NCBI GenBank assembly: GCA_024305745.1
Contig: JAHRBS010000004.1
Span: 1,364,001 to 1,428,000 of the forward strand
Direction of reading: 5' to 3'
DNA length: 64,000 bases
Origin: Polyporus tsugae
Taxonomy: Eukaryota; Basidiomycota; Agaricomycetes; Polyporales; Polyporaceae
Shown here in pieces: positions 11,322-22,721 of the stretch (positions are counted from its first letter, which is position 1; every line of letters begins with the position of its first letter). The notes under the pieces were generated by a model. The model was not told the origin of the DNA. It ran no database searches and saw nothing but the letters and a program-made list of their open reading frames with translations. Made by a program: the position numbers and the translations under genes.

Positions 11322-13271
11322 ATGGCTTTCTCGCCCCTTTCCGCACGCGCAGGAGTTGTCCCCCGTAAGTCTCTACCGGTCTCTTTTCCAACCCTGGACT
11401 GACACCGATGCGCAAACCGCAGGAGACGTGAATAGCCAGTGAGTCCACACACAATGCTGGCTTAACGAAAGTGTTGGAACATTATTGTCCAGGTATAATC
11501 TCGGAGATGTCTCCTTCATCGCGGTTGCTGGCATTTTGGTGTTCTTCATGGTCCCCGGAGTTGGTGAGTCTCCCCCCCCCTCACGCTTATTGACGCTCGT
11601 TCGTCCTCATCGGCCCACCCTGTTGTAGCATTCCTCTATTCTGGACTGTCGCGACGGAAGAGCGCACTTTCGTTGGTATGGGCAGTAGCTGCAAGTAACG
11701 CTATCGTCATCTTCCAATGGTGGTTCTGGGGCTACTCCCTCGCCTTCTCCCCGACGGCCACCAACGGATACATCGGAAATATGCGAAGCTTTGCGCTTCG
11801 CAAAGTTCTCGGCGATCCAAGCCCAGGATCTCCCCTCATCCCGGAGCTACTGTATAGCTTCTACCAGATGGAGTTCGCCTGCGTCACCGTTGCCATTCTT
11901 ATGGGTGCGCTTGCGGACCGCGGGCGCGTGTTTCCCGCGATGGTTTTTACGTTCATCTGGATAACTCTGGTGTATTGTCCAATCGCATGTTGGGCATGGA
12001 ATATCAACGGCTGGGGATTCAAGTGGGGTGTTCTTGACTACGCGGGTGAGTCGACGTGTCCTCAAATCTCAAGTTTGATCGTGGCGCTCAATGCGGCTGG
12101 CACAGGTGGCGGCCCAGTGGAGATCGGAAGCGGGGTGTCCGGCCTGGCTTACTCGTGGGTCCTTGGCCGCCGGAGCGAACGGGAGCTTCGCAACTTCCGG
12201 CCCCACAACGTATCGCTCGTCGGCCTGGGCACGTTCATCCTGTGGTTCGGGTGGTTGGGCTTCAACGGCGGCTCGGCCTTCGGCGCGAACTTGCGTGCAA
12301 TCATGGCCATTTGGAACTCGATGATCGCCGCCGCTCTCTCCGGCATTGTTTGGTGTGTGCTCGATTTCCGCATCGAGCGAAAGTGGTCCATGGTCGGCTT
12401 CTGTTCTGGTACTATTGCTGGGCTGGTCGCCGCTACTCCTGCGTCCGGGTACATCCCTCAGTGGGCAGCCGTGATCATGGGGATCGTCGTTGGTGCGGTC
12501 GCTAACTACAGCACAAAGCGTACGTCTCCGCTCCCTCCCTTCGATCACTGCGAGTCGCTGACGTTGGACCTTAGTAAAGTTCCTTCTCCGAATCGATGAT
12601 GCGCTTGGTGAGTAAGGTGATGCCGTCGTTTCATTATTTTATCTTATTGATTTCATGTTAGATTTGCTCGCCGAGCACGCTATAGGCGGTATCATTGGGC
12701 TTCTCACCAACGCCTTCTTCGCAGATAAGGCCATCATCGCTCTCGACGGCGTCAACACCTCCGCAAACGGCGGATGGCTCAACCGCAACTGGAAACAGTT
12801 GTACATCCAGATCGGTTACATCGCGGCCTGTGTGGCATACTCTTTCGTTGTTACCGCGGCCATCGCCAAGGCGTTTGATTACATCCCGCACCTGAAACTC
12901 CGAGCCTCCCCCGACGAAGAGGCATCGGGTATGGACGATACTGAGGTGGGTTGACGCCACAATTGGGATTTCCTTTCCCCACGTCTGACACATCCCTCCC
13001 AAAGATTGGCGAGTTCGCGTCCGATTACATCGAAGTCCGTCGTGACTACATGGACTGGACGCCTCTCTACTCCGGCAAGGGTCGTGGCGACTTCGAGACG
13101 CACCCTCCAGCCGCTGGTGATCGCCACGGCGTTCCCGACGGCCAGATGTCACGACAACCTGCTGACGGCCCTCCCGCGAAGGGCGAGCCCAAGTCTGCTA
13201 ATGGCGCCCTCGCATCGATTTCGGAGAAGTCTGAAGCAGATCCCGCATCGTCCGAACATTCCACATCTTAG
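11322..13271 (+). CDS. Ammonium transporter, Mep/Amt family (Mep1/3-type Glu-His pair)
   Basis: A multi-exon gene. Exon 1 is 11322-11364 (MAFSPLSARAGVVP). A 16-nt exon 2 at 11423-11438 is followed by YNLGDVSFIAVAGILVFFMV and FLYSGLSRRKSALSLVWA, the Amt signature. About eleven hydrophobic segments follow. The pore-lining pair is Glu at 12120-12122 (GGPVEIGSG) and His in DLLAEHAIGGIIG near 12675. FNGGSAFGANLRA is the conserved Amt loop. A hydrophilic cytoplasmic tail of about 110 residues ends at 13271. The protein moves ammonium across the plasma membrane. Glu at the first twin-His position is known for Mep1/Mep3 transporters, whereas the sensor-type Mep2 keeps His. Upstream GATA motifs suggest nitrogen control. 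Confidence 0.92.
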
Positions 13272-13679
13272 CCAGTAAAACCTAGGGCACGGACCATCAC
13301 ATTAACTGCGACCAAGCAGTTCAGCCATTCCGGCGTGTGGAGTATTGGCTCTATGACGGCGTAGCCGTATGTGCGTTGTAACCCAGTGGATCTCCATCAT
13401 CGTGTTGTTTTGTCGAACGACTTGACCCAGAGCTTTGTTATATTAAATCGGATCTGGATTTTCACCCAATCTGTTAGTGTGTAATGTTGTGGGTGCCAGT
13501 GTGGGCATCACATTCGGGCGCCCAGTAGCTCAAGGTGATGCGTACGTCTGGGGAATTGCGATCCCCGATCCCCAGATGATGCAAAGCGCTCGGCGTCTTT
13601 GCGTGATCACCCAGGTTGTCCTCATACCACCACCCCAGGCCCTTCGATTCTACGACGTCAGGTTCAAGTTGCAGAGGCG
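13272..13679. other. Intergenic region
   Basis: About 400 bp between the permease stop and the next proposed start. I see no motif that I can support. Confidence 0.4.
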
Positions 13680-14902
13680 ATGTCCCCCATCCGTACGAGA
13701 GCACAAATCTGGCGCAAGAGTGGGGTGTCCCCACCACCATCCCTACCCGCGGCCACTGGCAAAGCACTGCAGCCCCCCGGACCCATAGCACCGGCGACAC
13801 ATTCCTCAATCATCAAGAAACCCGCCCGCCCTCGAACGAGTTTCAAGATCGAAGTGCTTGCTGACCGCACGTCAAGCGTCAACGTCGCGCAGCAGAAGAA
13901 GCTTCGCCGAATGACCTCTTTTCATCCGGAGACAGTCTCGTTGATTGAAGCCACCCCCGTCGATGAGCTCAAGAAGGTACCTTCCGTGCAAGTCAACGAG
14001 AAAAGAAGACGTCGTGGCGCTCGTACGAGTCCACGGACCAGTTTACACGTCCACTGGGCCGAAAATCTTCGTCGTGTAGCTCCGATCTCCCCATCTCCAA
14101 ATACATCTGTCGTACACCGTGACCAGGTACGTCCATATATGCGCCCTGCAGACGGTTCATTCACATACTGGATTGATCTGACACATGTGTCTATCAGGGC
14201 CAGCAAATTAGCGGGCAGCCGCGCTCCATTCTACGAGTGTTTCGTGATGACGAACCACCGCGCCCGCCTCCGTCCGATATCGCCCCTGCCGGCACTCTCA
14301 TAGGGAACCCGAACGTCCTTGGGACGCCGCTGTATGCGCTCCCAGAGGTCCCTCGTGGCATCACCGTGCGCCGGCGTCTGCCCGAGTCTCGGGTTAGTCT
14401 TCATCCTTGCTCTTCGCGGTCTCCGACGTTCTCTGTCGACGATACGCCCTCCGGCCTGAGCAGCCCAGTTTCTGGCGAATCCTCCGGTGCAGGTGCAGAA
14501 CAAGCCCCTTGTGCGACGCTTCGCGTTCCCGTGAGGTCTACACGCGCAGAAAGGAACGGCTCCGCCCCAATCCCTCCCTCAAGGCCTCAGGCGACACGAA
14601 CGACAGGCACGATGACTTCTGCAACGCAGGCCCCACGCGTGGCTGCCGACGGTCCTCCAGCTATTCTGGGCTCTTCTGCTCCTGTTAGACCGACTCGGAC
14701 GAAAGCTCGACGTCCTACTAACAATCCCATTAACGATCGGGTCCTCGCACCGGCACCGCTTCCCACTGAGATGCCCGCCGTCCGTCAACAAGGCTGGCTC
14801 AAGCTCCCGGAGAATCGCGTGGATAGGTGGATCATGATCTTTTACATGGTCTACGCACCCATCATTCTGCCGTTACTCCTACGTGTCCTGGGTATGGTCT
14901 GA
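13680..14902 (+). CDS. Unknown basic/disordered protein with a C-terminal membrane anchor
   Basis: Exons 13680-14126 and 14198-14902 join in phase 0 (CAG|gtacgt ... tatcag|GGC) to give 383 residues. The N-terminal 150 residues are basic (IKKPARPRTSFKIEVLADRT, VNEKRRRRGARTSPRTSLHV). The middle is Pro/Ser/Thr-rich. The last 25 residues, WIMIFYMVYAPIILPLLLRV plus LGMV, form one hydrophobic segment ending at the stop. That layout suggests a tail-anchored or nuclear-envelope/ER protein. I do not recognise the family. A further exon after 14902 is possible, since a donor-like GGTATGG overlaps the stop. Confidence 0.55.
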
Positions 14903-15057
14903 ACTGGGCTGTCGTTGTTTCTGTCTCTGACGCCTTCACGGCTCTCTGGTTCTGTTCTGGGATTCTCGACTTGTGGCGACCTCGACCACTGTTGGGACTC
15001 TTGACCTCTATCCTTATTGACCTCTTTTGGTCGTCTTATCTGGATTCCCTACATGCA

Positions 15058-15560
15058 TAACAAACTCCAAATCTGTATCCTCTCTCGCCTATTTGCATGA
15101 AGATTCGTCGTCCTTCGCCCCTCATTCCTTCGTTCCCGTTCCAATCATGTCGGACATCCGTCCGCACGCCCCGTCATCTGAGATATCCGTATTCAGTCTG
15201 TTTTCTACTCTTCAAAGTCCGCTATTCATCGCGAACCGATTGCCTCAACGTCCTCCCGGCCCCCAGCAAGTATGGATGGCTTTTTTTCGTCCTGGATTTG
15301 GTGAGTAGTGTATACTTAGGCTTCTGCCTTGCGCCATATCTTTGTTGAAGTCTGACTTCCTGGACCGCATTGCCAAAGGCCGAGTTGGCGTGTCGGACTA
15401 CCGGGAGCATCAACCCATGTTGGAGGTGGGCCATTGGGGTCGCGTCCATGTCGTCCTCGAGAATGTATATCCTTCTTTGACGGACAACAAGGCGTCATGC
15501 CCCCTGCTGCTTACGGCGTCGCGCCAATATCACACTCGAAGGATGCACTTGGAACTTAGC
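15058..15560 (+). repeat. Copy 1 of a diverged intra-window duplication, probably decayed
   Basis: This segment matches 31172-31830 read on the minus strand. The shared blocks are in the same order: a LAYLxEDSSSFA-coding stretch (15084-15119), a GTGAGTA splice donor (15301), an AAAG acceptor before CCGAGTTGGCG (15379), GGGGTCGCGTCCA, and an identical 18-mer at 15486-15503. In the first block all differences seen fall on third codon positions, so that frame was once under selection. In the frame matching exon 2 of copy 2, copy 1 meets a stop before the 18-mer, and frames shift between blocks. It therefore looks like a decaying gene copy. No family recognised. Confidence 0.6.
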
Positions 15561-16019
15561 TCTCGTTATATCCGCACAAATACCTGTCTGATCAGTGATG
15601 CTGGAACGACAGAGATCAGTCGGATAAGTAGGGCATTCGGGGTGGTACAGTAACGAGGGATGCGCGAGTGAGGGCCTTCTGGGTCGGTTTTCGGCAGATC
15701 GCATTCCTTGTTCGTGGTGTTCACGCAGTCCGGCACAACAACGCTGTAACACTGATGTAAAATTGTCGACTGGCCAGAAAGCGAGCCCATGTGCTGGGAT
15801 ACGTTCAATACAGTACCGACACTTGCTCCAACGCAACCATTCTGGGCTGTTATCCGCGTCCGAGCTAATCAGGTCCGGGTCGTTCTGGGAGTGCGTCGCG
15901 CTCGGATTTGTGTTCCGACGGCCCGCGCGCAACATCTTCCGAGGCCTCGAGCTCGAGGTTCCCATGCTTGGTCAGAACGAATTCACTACGCGGCTATGAG
16001 AACGTGGACATAAACCACC
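15561..16019. other. Intergenic region before the F-box gene
   Basis: About 460 bp. A minus-strand open frame at 15495-15965 overlaps the duplicated segment and has no recognisable motif. I treat it as non-coding and promoter-bearing. Confidence 0.4.
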
Positions 16020-18170
16020 ATGACCACGCCAGACGCAGCTTCATGTGCCTCTGAGCCTGCACCATCGACCTTGCTGTCACTCCCCGCTGAAGTCGTAGAA
16101 CGCATTCTGACGTTCAGTGGCCCTCGGGACGTCTCGGTACGAGTGACGGTTCACTGTGCTCAATGACCTTGCGTCCGGACTAATGCTGACATCCTCTGTA
16201 GCGGTTCGCGCGCACTTCTCGCTATGCGCGCCAGCTCGTCTATGAGCCCAACGACCAGTTCCTCTGGCGCGAGCTATATCTAGGCCGCCCATTCGACGAC
16301 CTGCGGAACGCAGTTCCCGTGCCTAGAGGGCAGCCCATTCCCTCACATGCGGAGATAGAGAGGTCACCTATACCGCACGACTCTTCTTCAAGTTCAACGG
16401 ACGGCGTGGGCCAGCCACAGTGGCAATTCGAACTTCAAAGGAGGGTACGGGCGGAGATCGTGGCGGGATCGGGCACGCGCGACGCCCGCCGCCTCCAGGC
16501 GGCGTACGAGGCGTTTCTGGCCGCGATAGACACCGCGGCGCCGGCAACGTCACCGTCGGAAATCGACGTGGAATGCAAAGGGGCGGACGGGAAATCGGCG
16601 GGAAAGGACTCACACGACGACGCCGCGACTACTCTCGATGCGGCGCGCTCCGAGAATATCCACTGGGTCGACCGCGTCCTCCGCAAGACCAAGGTGCTCG
16701 ACCTCGTGCCGGCATACACGGGCGCAATTGTCGATATCCCATCTCTGGAGGAGCTGCAGTCCCCCGCGTCGGAGTCGGAGTCTGCGAGCCCGGCCGCGAA
16801 GGATTCCCCTGAGCTCAAACCCGGGCCGACTATCCTGAAGACGTCCGTGCACACCCAGGCTGGCCCGGCGAAGGTGAACGACGCGTACGACGCGTCCGAC
16901 GTCTGCTGGATCCCCGCGCACTTCCGACAGGCGCACCAGCTGCGCAGCCGCCTCCGCGCTTACGTCGCGCTCTCGTACGACAGCAGCTTCGACGTCGAGT
17001 CGCGCGCGCGAATGGAGCGGCTGCGGCGCGCGAGCCGTACGTTCGTGTACGACATGCGGAAGTATCGGCGCGAGACGCTTTGGGGCCCCTTCCGCACGGC
17101 AGACGACGAGCGGACCGTGCTTGTCGACTGGGAGCACGTCGAGCATATACTCAACGTCGTGGGCCTGAAGCTGCGCGAAGTCCCGCTCGCGAGCATGGGG
17201 TACTACAAGAAGCCACTGTTCCACCTGGACGCGCTGCGTGCGGGCTCGATGGTCGGCGCGCACGAGCTGCCGGACGGCGACTGGGCAGGCGTGACTGGCA
17301 GGTGGCGGCGGTTTGTGTGCTTCATGGATTACAGGTAGGCGGTCGGAAGGGTGCGGATTCTTTCTAGCTGACTCACGCGTCTCGCCTCCCCAGGGACCTC
17401 TACATGTTCAACGTGAGCGTTCATCCTCGTTAATGCAATCGCTTGTTTACACACTGCCGACCAATGCAGTACAGCCTGCTCCCTCCAGGACCACACGATC
17501 CTTCATTTTTCGACGACCCGTTCGACGAGGCCCTTCGTCCCGTCGAGCTTCACCTCGCCCTGATATCGTCCGAGGAATATTTCAGCGAGCCGCACAAGGT
17601 CCCCATCGACCCGTCTGTCCCAGCTTCCTCCGCCGAAGCCAAGGTCCCGGGTAGACGTCCGATTGGGGACTGCGAAGATCCCGCGTTTCCTACGCTCTAT
17701 TTCATGGGTAACTCCCATAGTGCGGCGGCGACGGTCCGCGGGAAGGTCAGCGTGCTCTCCGACGGTGCAGTTAGGTGGCAGTTTGTGCGTGAGGTCGCTA
17801 TCGGCCGTGACCCTCATGGGTGGGAAGGCGAAGCTAACAACACACACACTATAGGTTACAACCTACGATGGAAGGATGCAGTGGAGGTCAGTGCCACCGC
17901 TACCAATGAGTTTCTCCTCAGGGTTTGCCCCGAACTAAACAAATATTAATATTTCGTTTGCAGTGCGGAAGGAGTGCAACTCGGTCATGCTCGCAGCGCA
18001 GCAGGCATTGCTGGAATCTGGACCGGGGCTCACCATGACAGAGGTGCTTCAAGCAAATAGAGTTACCAACCTCGATACTGACCCGCCGCACAGATGATCC
18101 TGCTGGTCCGTTCTGGATGGTCAAGGTGAACGACGAAGTCCCTCCCGGTATTTTAAACACCCTGCACTAA
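16020..18170 (+). CDS. F-box protein with large C-terminal region
   Basis: The start at 16020 gives MTTPDAASCASEPAPSTLLS, running into an F-box: LSLPAEVVERILTFSGPRDV, an intron, then RFARTSRYARQLVYEP and FLWRELYLGRPFDD. F-boxes bind Skp1 and make the protein a substrate adaptor of an SCF ubiquitin ligase. A 400-residue middle region contains a helical segment (RRVRAEIVAGSGTRDARRLQ) and ends WRRFVCFMDYR at the exon edge near 17335. Later exons carry DLYMFN, YSLLPPGPHDPSFFDDPFDE, a block with LYFMGNSHSAAATVRGKVSV, then AEGVQLGHARSAAGIAGIWT and a short last exon ending GILNTLH at 18170. The tail resembles the beta-rich substrate region of agaricomycete F-box proteins. The target is unknown. Convergent with the next gene. 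Confidence 0.8.
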
Positions 18171-18421
18171 TAACACATACGTCCCTGGCTTCTGCATTTC
18201 ATATGTTATTTCCATCATTTGACTTCGCTGATCTCGCGCACGCTCTCTAGCTACAGCAAAAATGACATTTGTACAACAGACTCGCAGAATTTCGGATAAT
18301 GTACAACACTTTTGGTTCTTCTTCCCCCATCGGCACTCTTATTTGGGAGAAATTCCACTGACCTTGCAAAAGAACTCGCAGAGACGACTATATAGGTCCT
18401 CGTATCTTAAAATATGTAGCA

Positions 18422-19476
18422 TTAGACCTGTGACACGGAGACTGTGGGTGAGTTCACGTACTGCTTCTTGTTCTCAGGATCATCGAGGTTTGCACGGGCT
18501 GCGGCGAAACCATGGAACCTAGCAACGTCCCATTGAACCAACCAGTCGAAAGACAGGTAACTGAGAACACGCACGAGTCGTAGTGCTTGTAGTCGCTCTT
18601 CGCGGAGATGGACTTCTTGGAGATGATCTCCAGCATTTTCTTGATCTCATCGGTTGGCTCATCGTTGCTCGGGTATAGACCCAAGGGAATGTTGAGGTGC
18701 TGAATGTCGTCATGGGCAAGCATCCTGGCATGCATACGCTTCAGCGGAAGTTGTCACTGAGTGGGGTCGTGAGGAACGCACGCAGGGTGGACGACCGAGA
18801 CAGCGTCCAAAGGCGTCGACTCCGCAGAACCGGCAAGGATGGTGACCTTCCCTCCTATACCCCATGTGAACGCCAAGCGGAATGCGGATGGTGTCGGACG
18901 AACGCACCCCAACAGAATCCGTAGGCACCGACGAACTCGACGCCCTCAGACTTCAAGGTCCTTGCAACGTTGATGAGCTTCGCGACTGCATCCGCGGGCT
19001 TGGCAAGGCCGCCGAAGAACTCTTGCAGTTTCTTCTTGTCCTCGCCCTGGGGCGGGAACCTGTCGAGGGACCACGGCTCGCCGGGTTCGAAAAAGTCGGG
19101 CATGATAATCTGAGCTTTCAGCTCTTCAGCGAGAATGTCCGCGCCTTGCTGGGTCTGCGGTTTGAACCTGAGATGGCATCCCGCTTACGTTAACACCAAC
19201 GTGAATGCTAACATTCGTCGCTATATGCGCCGCTTACCCGAAGATATCATACACACAAATGATGGCTATTTTGCCTGGGGTTTCGGGCCCAGTCACATAG
19301 ACCTGCGGGCGGATTGAATGGTCTGAGCGTCAGACTTTCGTCGTGTGCTGATCGGCGAGCATGCTTCTGACCTTATTGAAGCCAGCATACGGCTTGTACC
19401 TCCCCTTGGGCGTGTAGTCAGAGTGGACCGGGGGGATCGTGCAGCAGGCGACGTTGGTGTTGTGCACAGTGGACAT
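18422..19476 (-). CDS. Dienelactone hydrolase family protein
   Basis: The start is taken at 19476 (MSTVHNTNVACCTIPPVHSD), the Met just before the conserved N-terminus; 19557 is an alternative. Exons then give VYVTGPETPGKIAIICVYDI, FGFKPQTQQGADILAEELKA, IIMPDFFEPGEPWSLDRFPP, and the nucleophile elbow GAYGFCWGGKVTI, where Cys is the catalytic nucleophile. LGLYPSNDEPTDEI probably carries the Asp, and DSFHGFAAARANLDDPENKK carries the His. This is a cytosolic alpha/beta hydrolase. The family cleaves dienelactones and related esters, but the true substrate of most fungal members is unknown. The catalytic triad looks complete. The last few residues before 18422 are uncertain. Confidence 0.87.
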
Positions 19477-20194
19477 GTTGGCAGTACGGAGGGTGGGATA
19501 GAGATGGTGGGCGAGTGCTCTCAACCGTGTAAACATCTCCGTCGACAATGACGACATGGCTCTTGCCCTCGGCCTTTAAGTATCCCTTCCCGGGCCGGAT
19601 CCGGAGTCCCCTGCTTCGGCATCCCCCGAGAGCGGCCTTATCAGCGCAGGGCGTCTAGGAAGGTTTTCTCATCTCGACCCTCACCACGGCTTGGTGCTTT
19701 GCTTCGCCTAGCAACTCTACGTCTCTGTCTTCGCTACAAGTGACCTGGGGTACCCGTGGACCAAGAGGGTAGATTAAGCATCTGCCTGGGCTCAATTAAG
19801 CCGGAGCGCTTTCCAGTCCGCATCGCGACTCGTCGTGCGCGGTGTGGGAAGTGCTTGACTATGTAGCTCGAACATTCTTCTAATGCATTCTTACCTTTCA
19901 CACCGTCGTCTGCACTGTGCGCCGTCATATGAAGGCATTCTGTCCTTCTCATCATTGGGAGTAGGGGCTGAGGAGGGATTGGGTATCATTGAAGATTCAT
20001 CGCACGTGGCATAGCAAAACATTCGTCATATTCGTTAAGCCATGAGTACTACACTAGTAGGCAATTATACAAGTCCTGGGTATGTCTCGTAATCTAAGCT
20101 AGTCTGGGACACCATTCATACGGAACGGATGCAAATGTAGGCGGATAAAGAGTATGAAGAGAATGAACCGTGAGTAGTCCAACCGTGGATACTG
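19477..20194. other. Intergenic region
   Basis: About 720 bp between the start of one minus-strand gene and the end of the next. It should include the hydrolase promoter. I see no gene or motif that I can support. Confidence 0.4.
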
Positions 20195-21269
20195 TCATGC
20201 GAGCCGCGCCTTCAAGCGGAAGACATCTGAATTGGTACTCTCAGAGAAGTTGTTATCCTTGTTGGCCCCCGCGTCTACCCGTCTATCGTTCTCCAGTGGG
20301 GTGAACAACCTGGCGACCAGGTAGATAATGATCGCAATGTACTCCATGAGCACGGACATCACAAGGTAAATGCCCCATTTTGACGAGGCTGTACTGAACT
20401 TGCCCAGCCCAGAGCTGCTCGGCACGAGGGGTATTTGGTGGCCATTCCGGAACGCAATGGAGGAGGGGGCGAAAGCGGAGAAAACGCCGTAGAGCATCCG
20501 GACAAGAAGGAAGGGCATGTTCAGGGTGACTGCGATGAGGATCTGCGGAAAAGTACGTTGTTGTGTCAATTTGCGCTTGCAGTCCTGTAGTACTAGTAGG
20601 ATGTCGGCTCACCCGTCTCCGGTACATGAAGATGATCCTCCAGTATATCCAGCAGTAGAGCATGATGCCCAAGCACCCGGAGAAGAGGACAACAAAGAGG
20701 ATGAGGCCGGCGTGGCGGAGGTTTGTATCGACGTTGGCCTGTTCGATGGTATGCGCGGATGACAACCTTGCCCCCCCGGTTATAGCAAGGATGACTCCGC
20801 TAATACCTGCGATTGCGAAGACAGCCATGCCCTTCGCGAAGATGAAGGTCTTGTCGAGTGAGTGCTGTGATCTGCATGATGGTTTACCGTTAGCTCACAA
20901 ATGTTCCCGTCTAATGTCGAATGTGGCTCACACAGTGCGCAGGAACCCAAGTGTTACCGCGAGAAGAGGTCCTTGACCTGCGGCCTCCATGATGTTGTAT
21001 ATCACGCGCGCCGTGACGTTTGTAGGATGGCCCTCGGAGATGATATGTGAGATTGCACCCATGAGACGAACTGAAGACTGCACGGTCAACTCTTTGACCT
21101 TTGTGAAAGGCGCGGTTCGACGTTGCTTACGGACTGACATCAGGATCATGAACGCCCACGCCATCCTCCTTTGCGACTCCCTCACTGCAAGAACAAGGCC
21201 GAGAAGGAGGAGAGGGCCATACGTCGCAACTTGCACTGCCGCAATGATTCCTCGTTCGTCGAGATGCAT
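20195..21269 (-). CDS. Seven-TM fungal membrane protein (DUF7702-like)
   Basis: The start at 21269 (MHLDERGIIAAVQVATYGPL) enters a first TM segment at once (LLLLGLVLAV), followed by a conserved basic turn RRMAWAFMILMSV. Later exons give VRLMGAISHIISEGHPTNVT, a TM (AAGQGPLLAVTLGFL), AVFAIAGISGVILAITGGAR, LILFVVLFSGCLGIMLYCWI, ILIAVTLNMPFLLVRMLYGV, and a final TM SKWGIYLVMSVLMEYIAIII, with a hydrophilic tail ending FRLKARLA at 20195. About seven TM segments and this order match the uncharacterised fungal DUF7702-type proteins as I know them. A receptor or transporter role is not established. Confidence 0.75.
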
Positions 21270-22721
21270 ATTGGCAATGTCTCCCAGGTTCTATGCCAAA
21301 TTCCCAGGAAAGATGGAGTGAAGGACTGCCCAGGAAGCGGAATAGAGGTAAGGGCAAGGGAAACTCGTCAAGTCCGGAGCTTGGCCTAGTGGGCGAGGAT
21401 AAGGGCGGAAGGACAAATGCTACGAGCACGTATGACGCATCTTTATTATATAGCTCAAGTCCATTGGAGATCCACAGCGTTGGCGGGTCAGCTAGAACGT
21501 GAACCACAAGGAATGTAATTAATTAAAGTATGGTCGGCGGCGCGGACTGTCAACTGGTGGCATGGGCGTCCGAGTACGTCGGACGCGGAGGGCAGAGGCT
21601 GGCCGCAGAGCACGCGGACCGGGTCATCTCAGCACTGCCTGGTGCTCGCAATCGCACGTTTGCCGACATGCACACGCAACAATATCACCGTTTCCAGTAC
21701 CCACAGAGTTGCTGAGAGTTCCACAGTGAGCAAAGGGCCAAAGGCTTCGGGAATCGGAAATGCACAGGATTTCTCCCATTTGTGATAGGCGTACGAGAGA
21801 AGAGCGTGGCGATGCTGTTCCTGGCGCACCTCGGACAGAAAGAGTTCGACGCCTTTCCTCGTCCATGAATTCTTTTTTCGTCAACGTTTTCATATCTCGC
21901 AGAGGGTTACGGAACCAGTCATACCTATACGTTACCTTTTGATTTCTAGGAAATGGTCACTTCCTCATCGAGTCCCGACAGCAATGAGCGTTGGGAAAAC
22001 CAGTACTTGGGCAACAGTGCACTAGGCCGCTTGACTGTTGCATGCATACGAGTACAGAACTGCGTCGTTCCATGATGTAGCTAGAGGTCCATAGTAAGCA
22101 GGAGGAATATGTTGAGAGGCCTCAGTGGCATCATCGATCCTCTGATATCGATCGTCCGACGCCAGATTCCAACATGTTGATAGTGTCTTCCTAAGCAAAG
22201 AGGTGAGTGATTTTATTTTATCAAGCCTCGGACCGAGCTAAGTATCCTAAAGCGTTTATGACGACGTCTTGCCGTGGACAGAGTCACCTCACCTAATGCG
22301 TGCCTGGCCGCTTGTCCATGCATGTCATCCGCAATGATCTCGCTCGGTCCAGGCTAAGGCGAGGGAGAGAATGGGCGTCTATGGGCTTGTTGAGATTACT
22401 GTTGAACGTTTTGGATTGGTACAATGGTAGGTGATTAAACGTACCATTTCACCCGCTCAACCTACGTTTGATTGGCAGCGGCCCGGGGAGCAGGGACCCA
22501 CAATTGGAAGGAATGGCGGCAACGCTGGAGACGACTCACGAGTCGGACGCAGACAATATTACGTGATGTCCGAGTGGGGCTCCCTTTGATTATTTATTTT
22601 TCACCTAACTGTACTTATCAAGCTCCCACTGGCGTCCACCCGAGAGCGCCTCCTCCGGGCGCGTCCAAATCTTCCAACCAAGTTCGAACTTCCCGAGTGC
22701 GGCGTTGCTCCTGCGGTGGAG
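21270..22721. other. Divergent intergenic region
   Basis: About 1.45 kb between divergent starts. Short AT-rich patches lie near 22200 and 22585. The open frames seen (for example 21624-21893 minus) have no recognisable motif. Confidence 0.4.

Noticed and set aside
15495..15965. 156-codon minus-strand frame
   Set aside because: Overlaps the duplicated segment on the opposite strand to its conserved frame; no motif.
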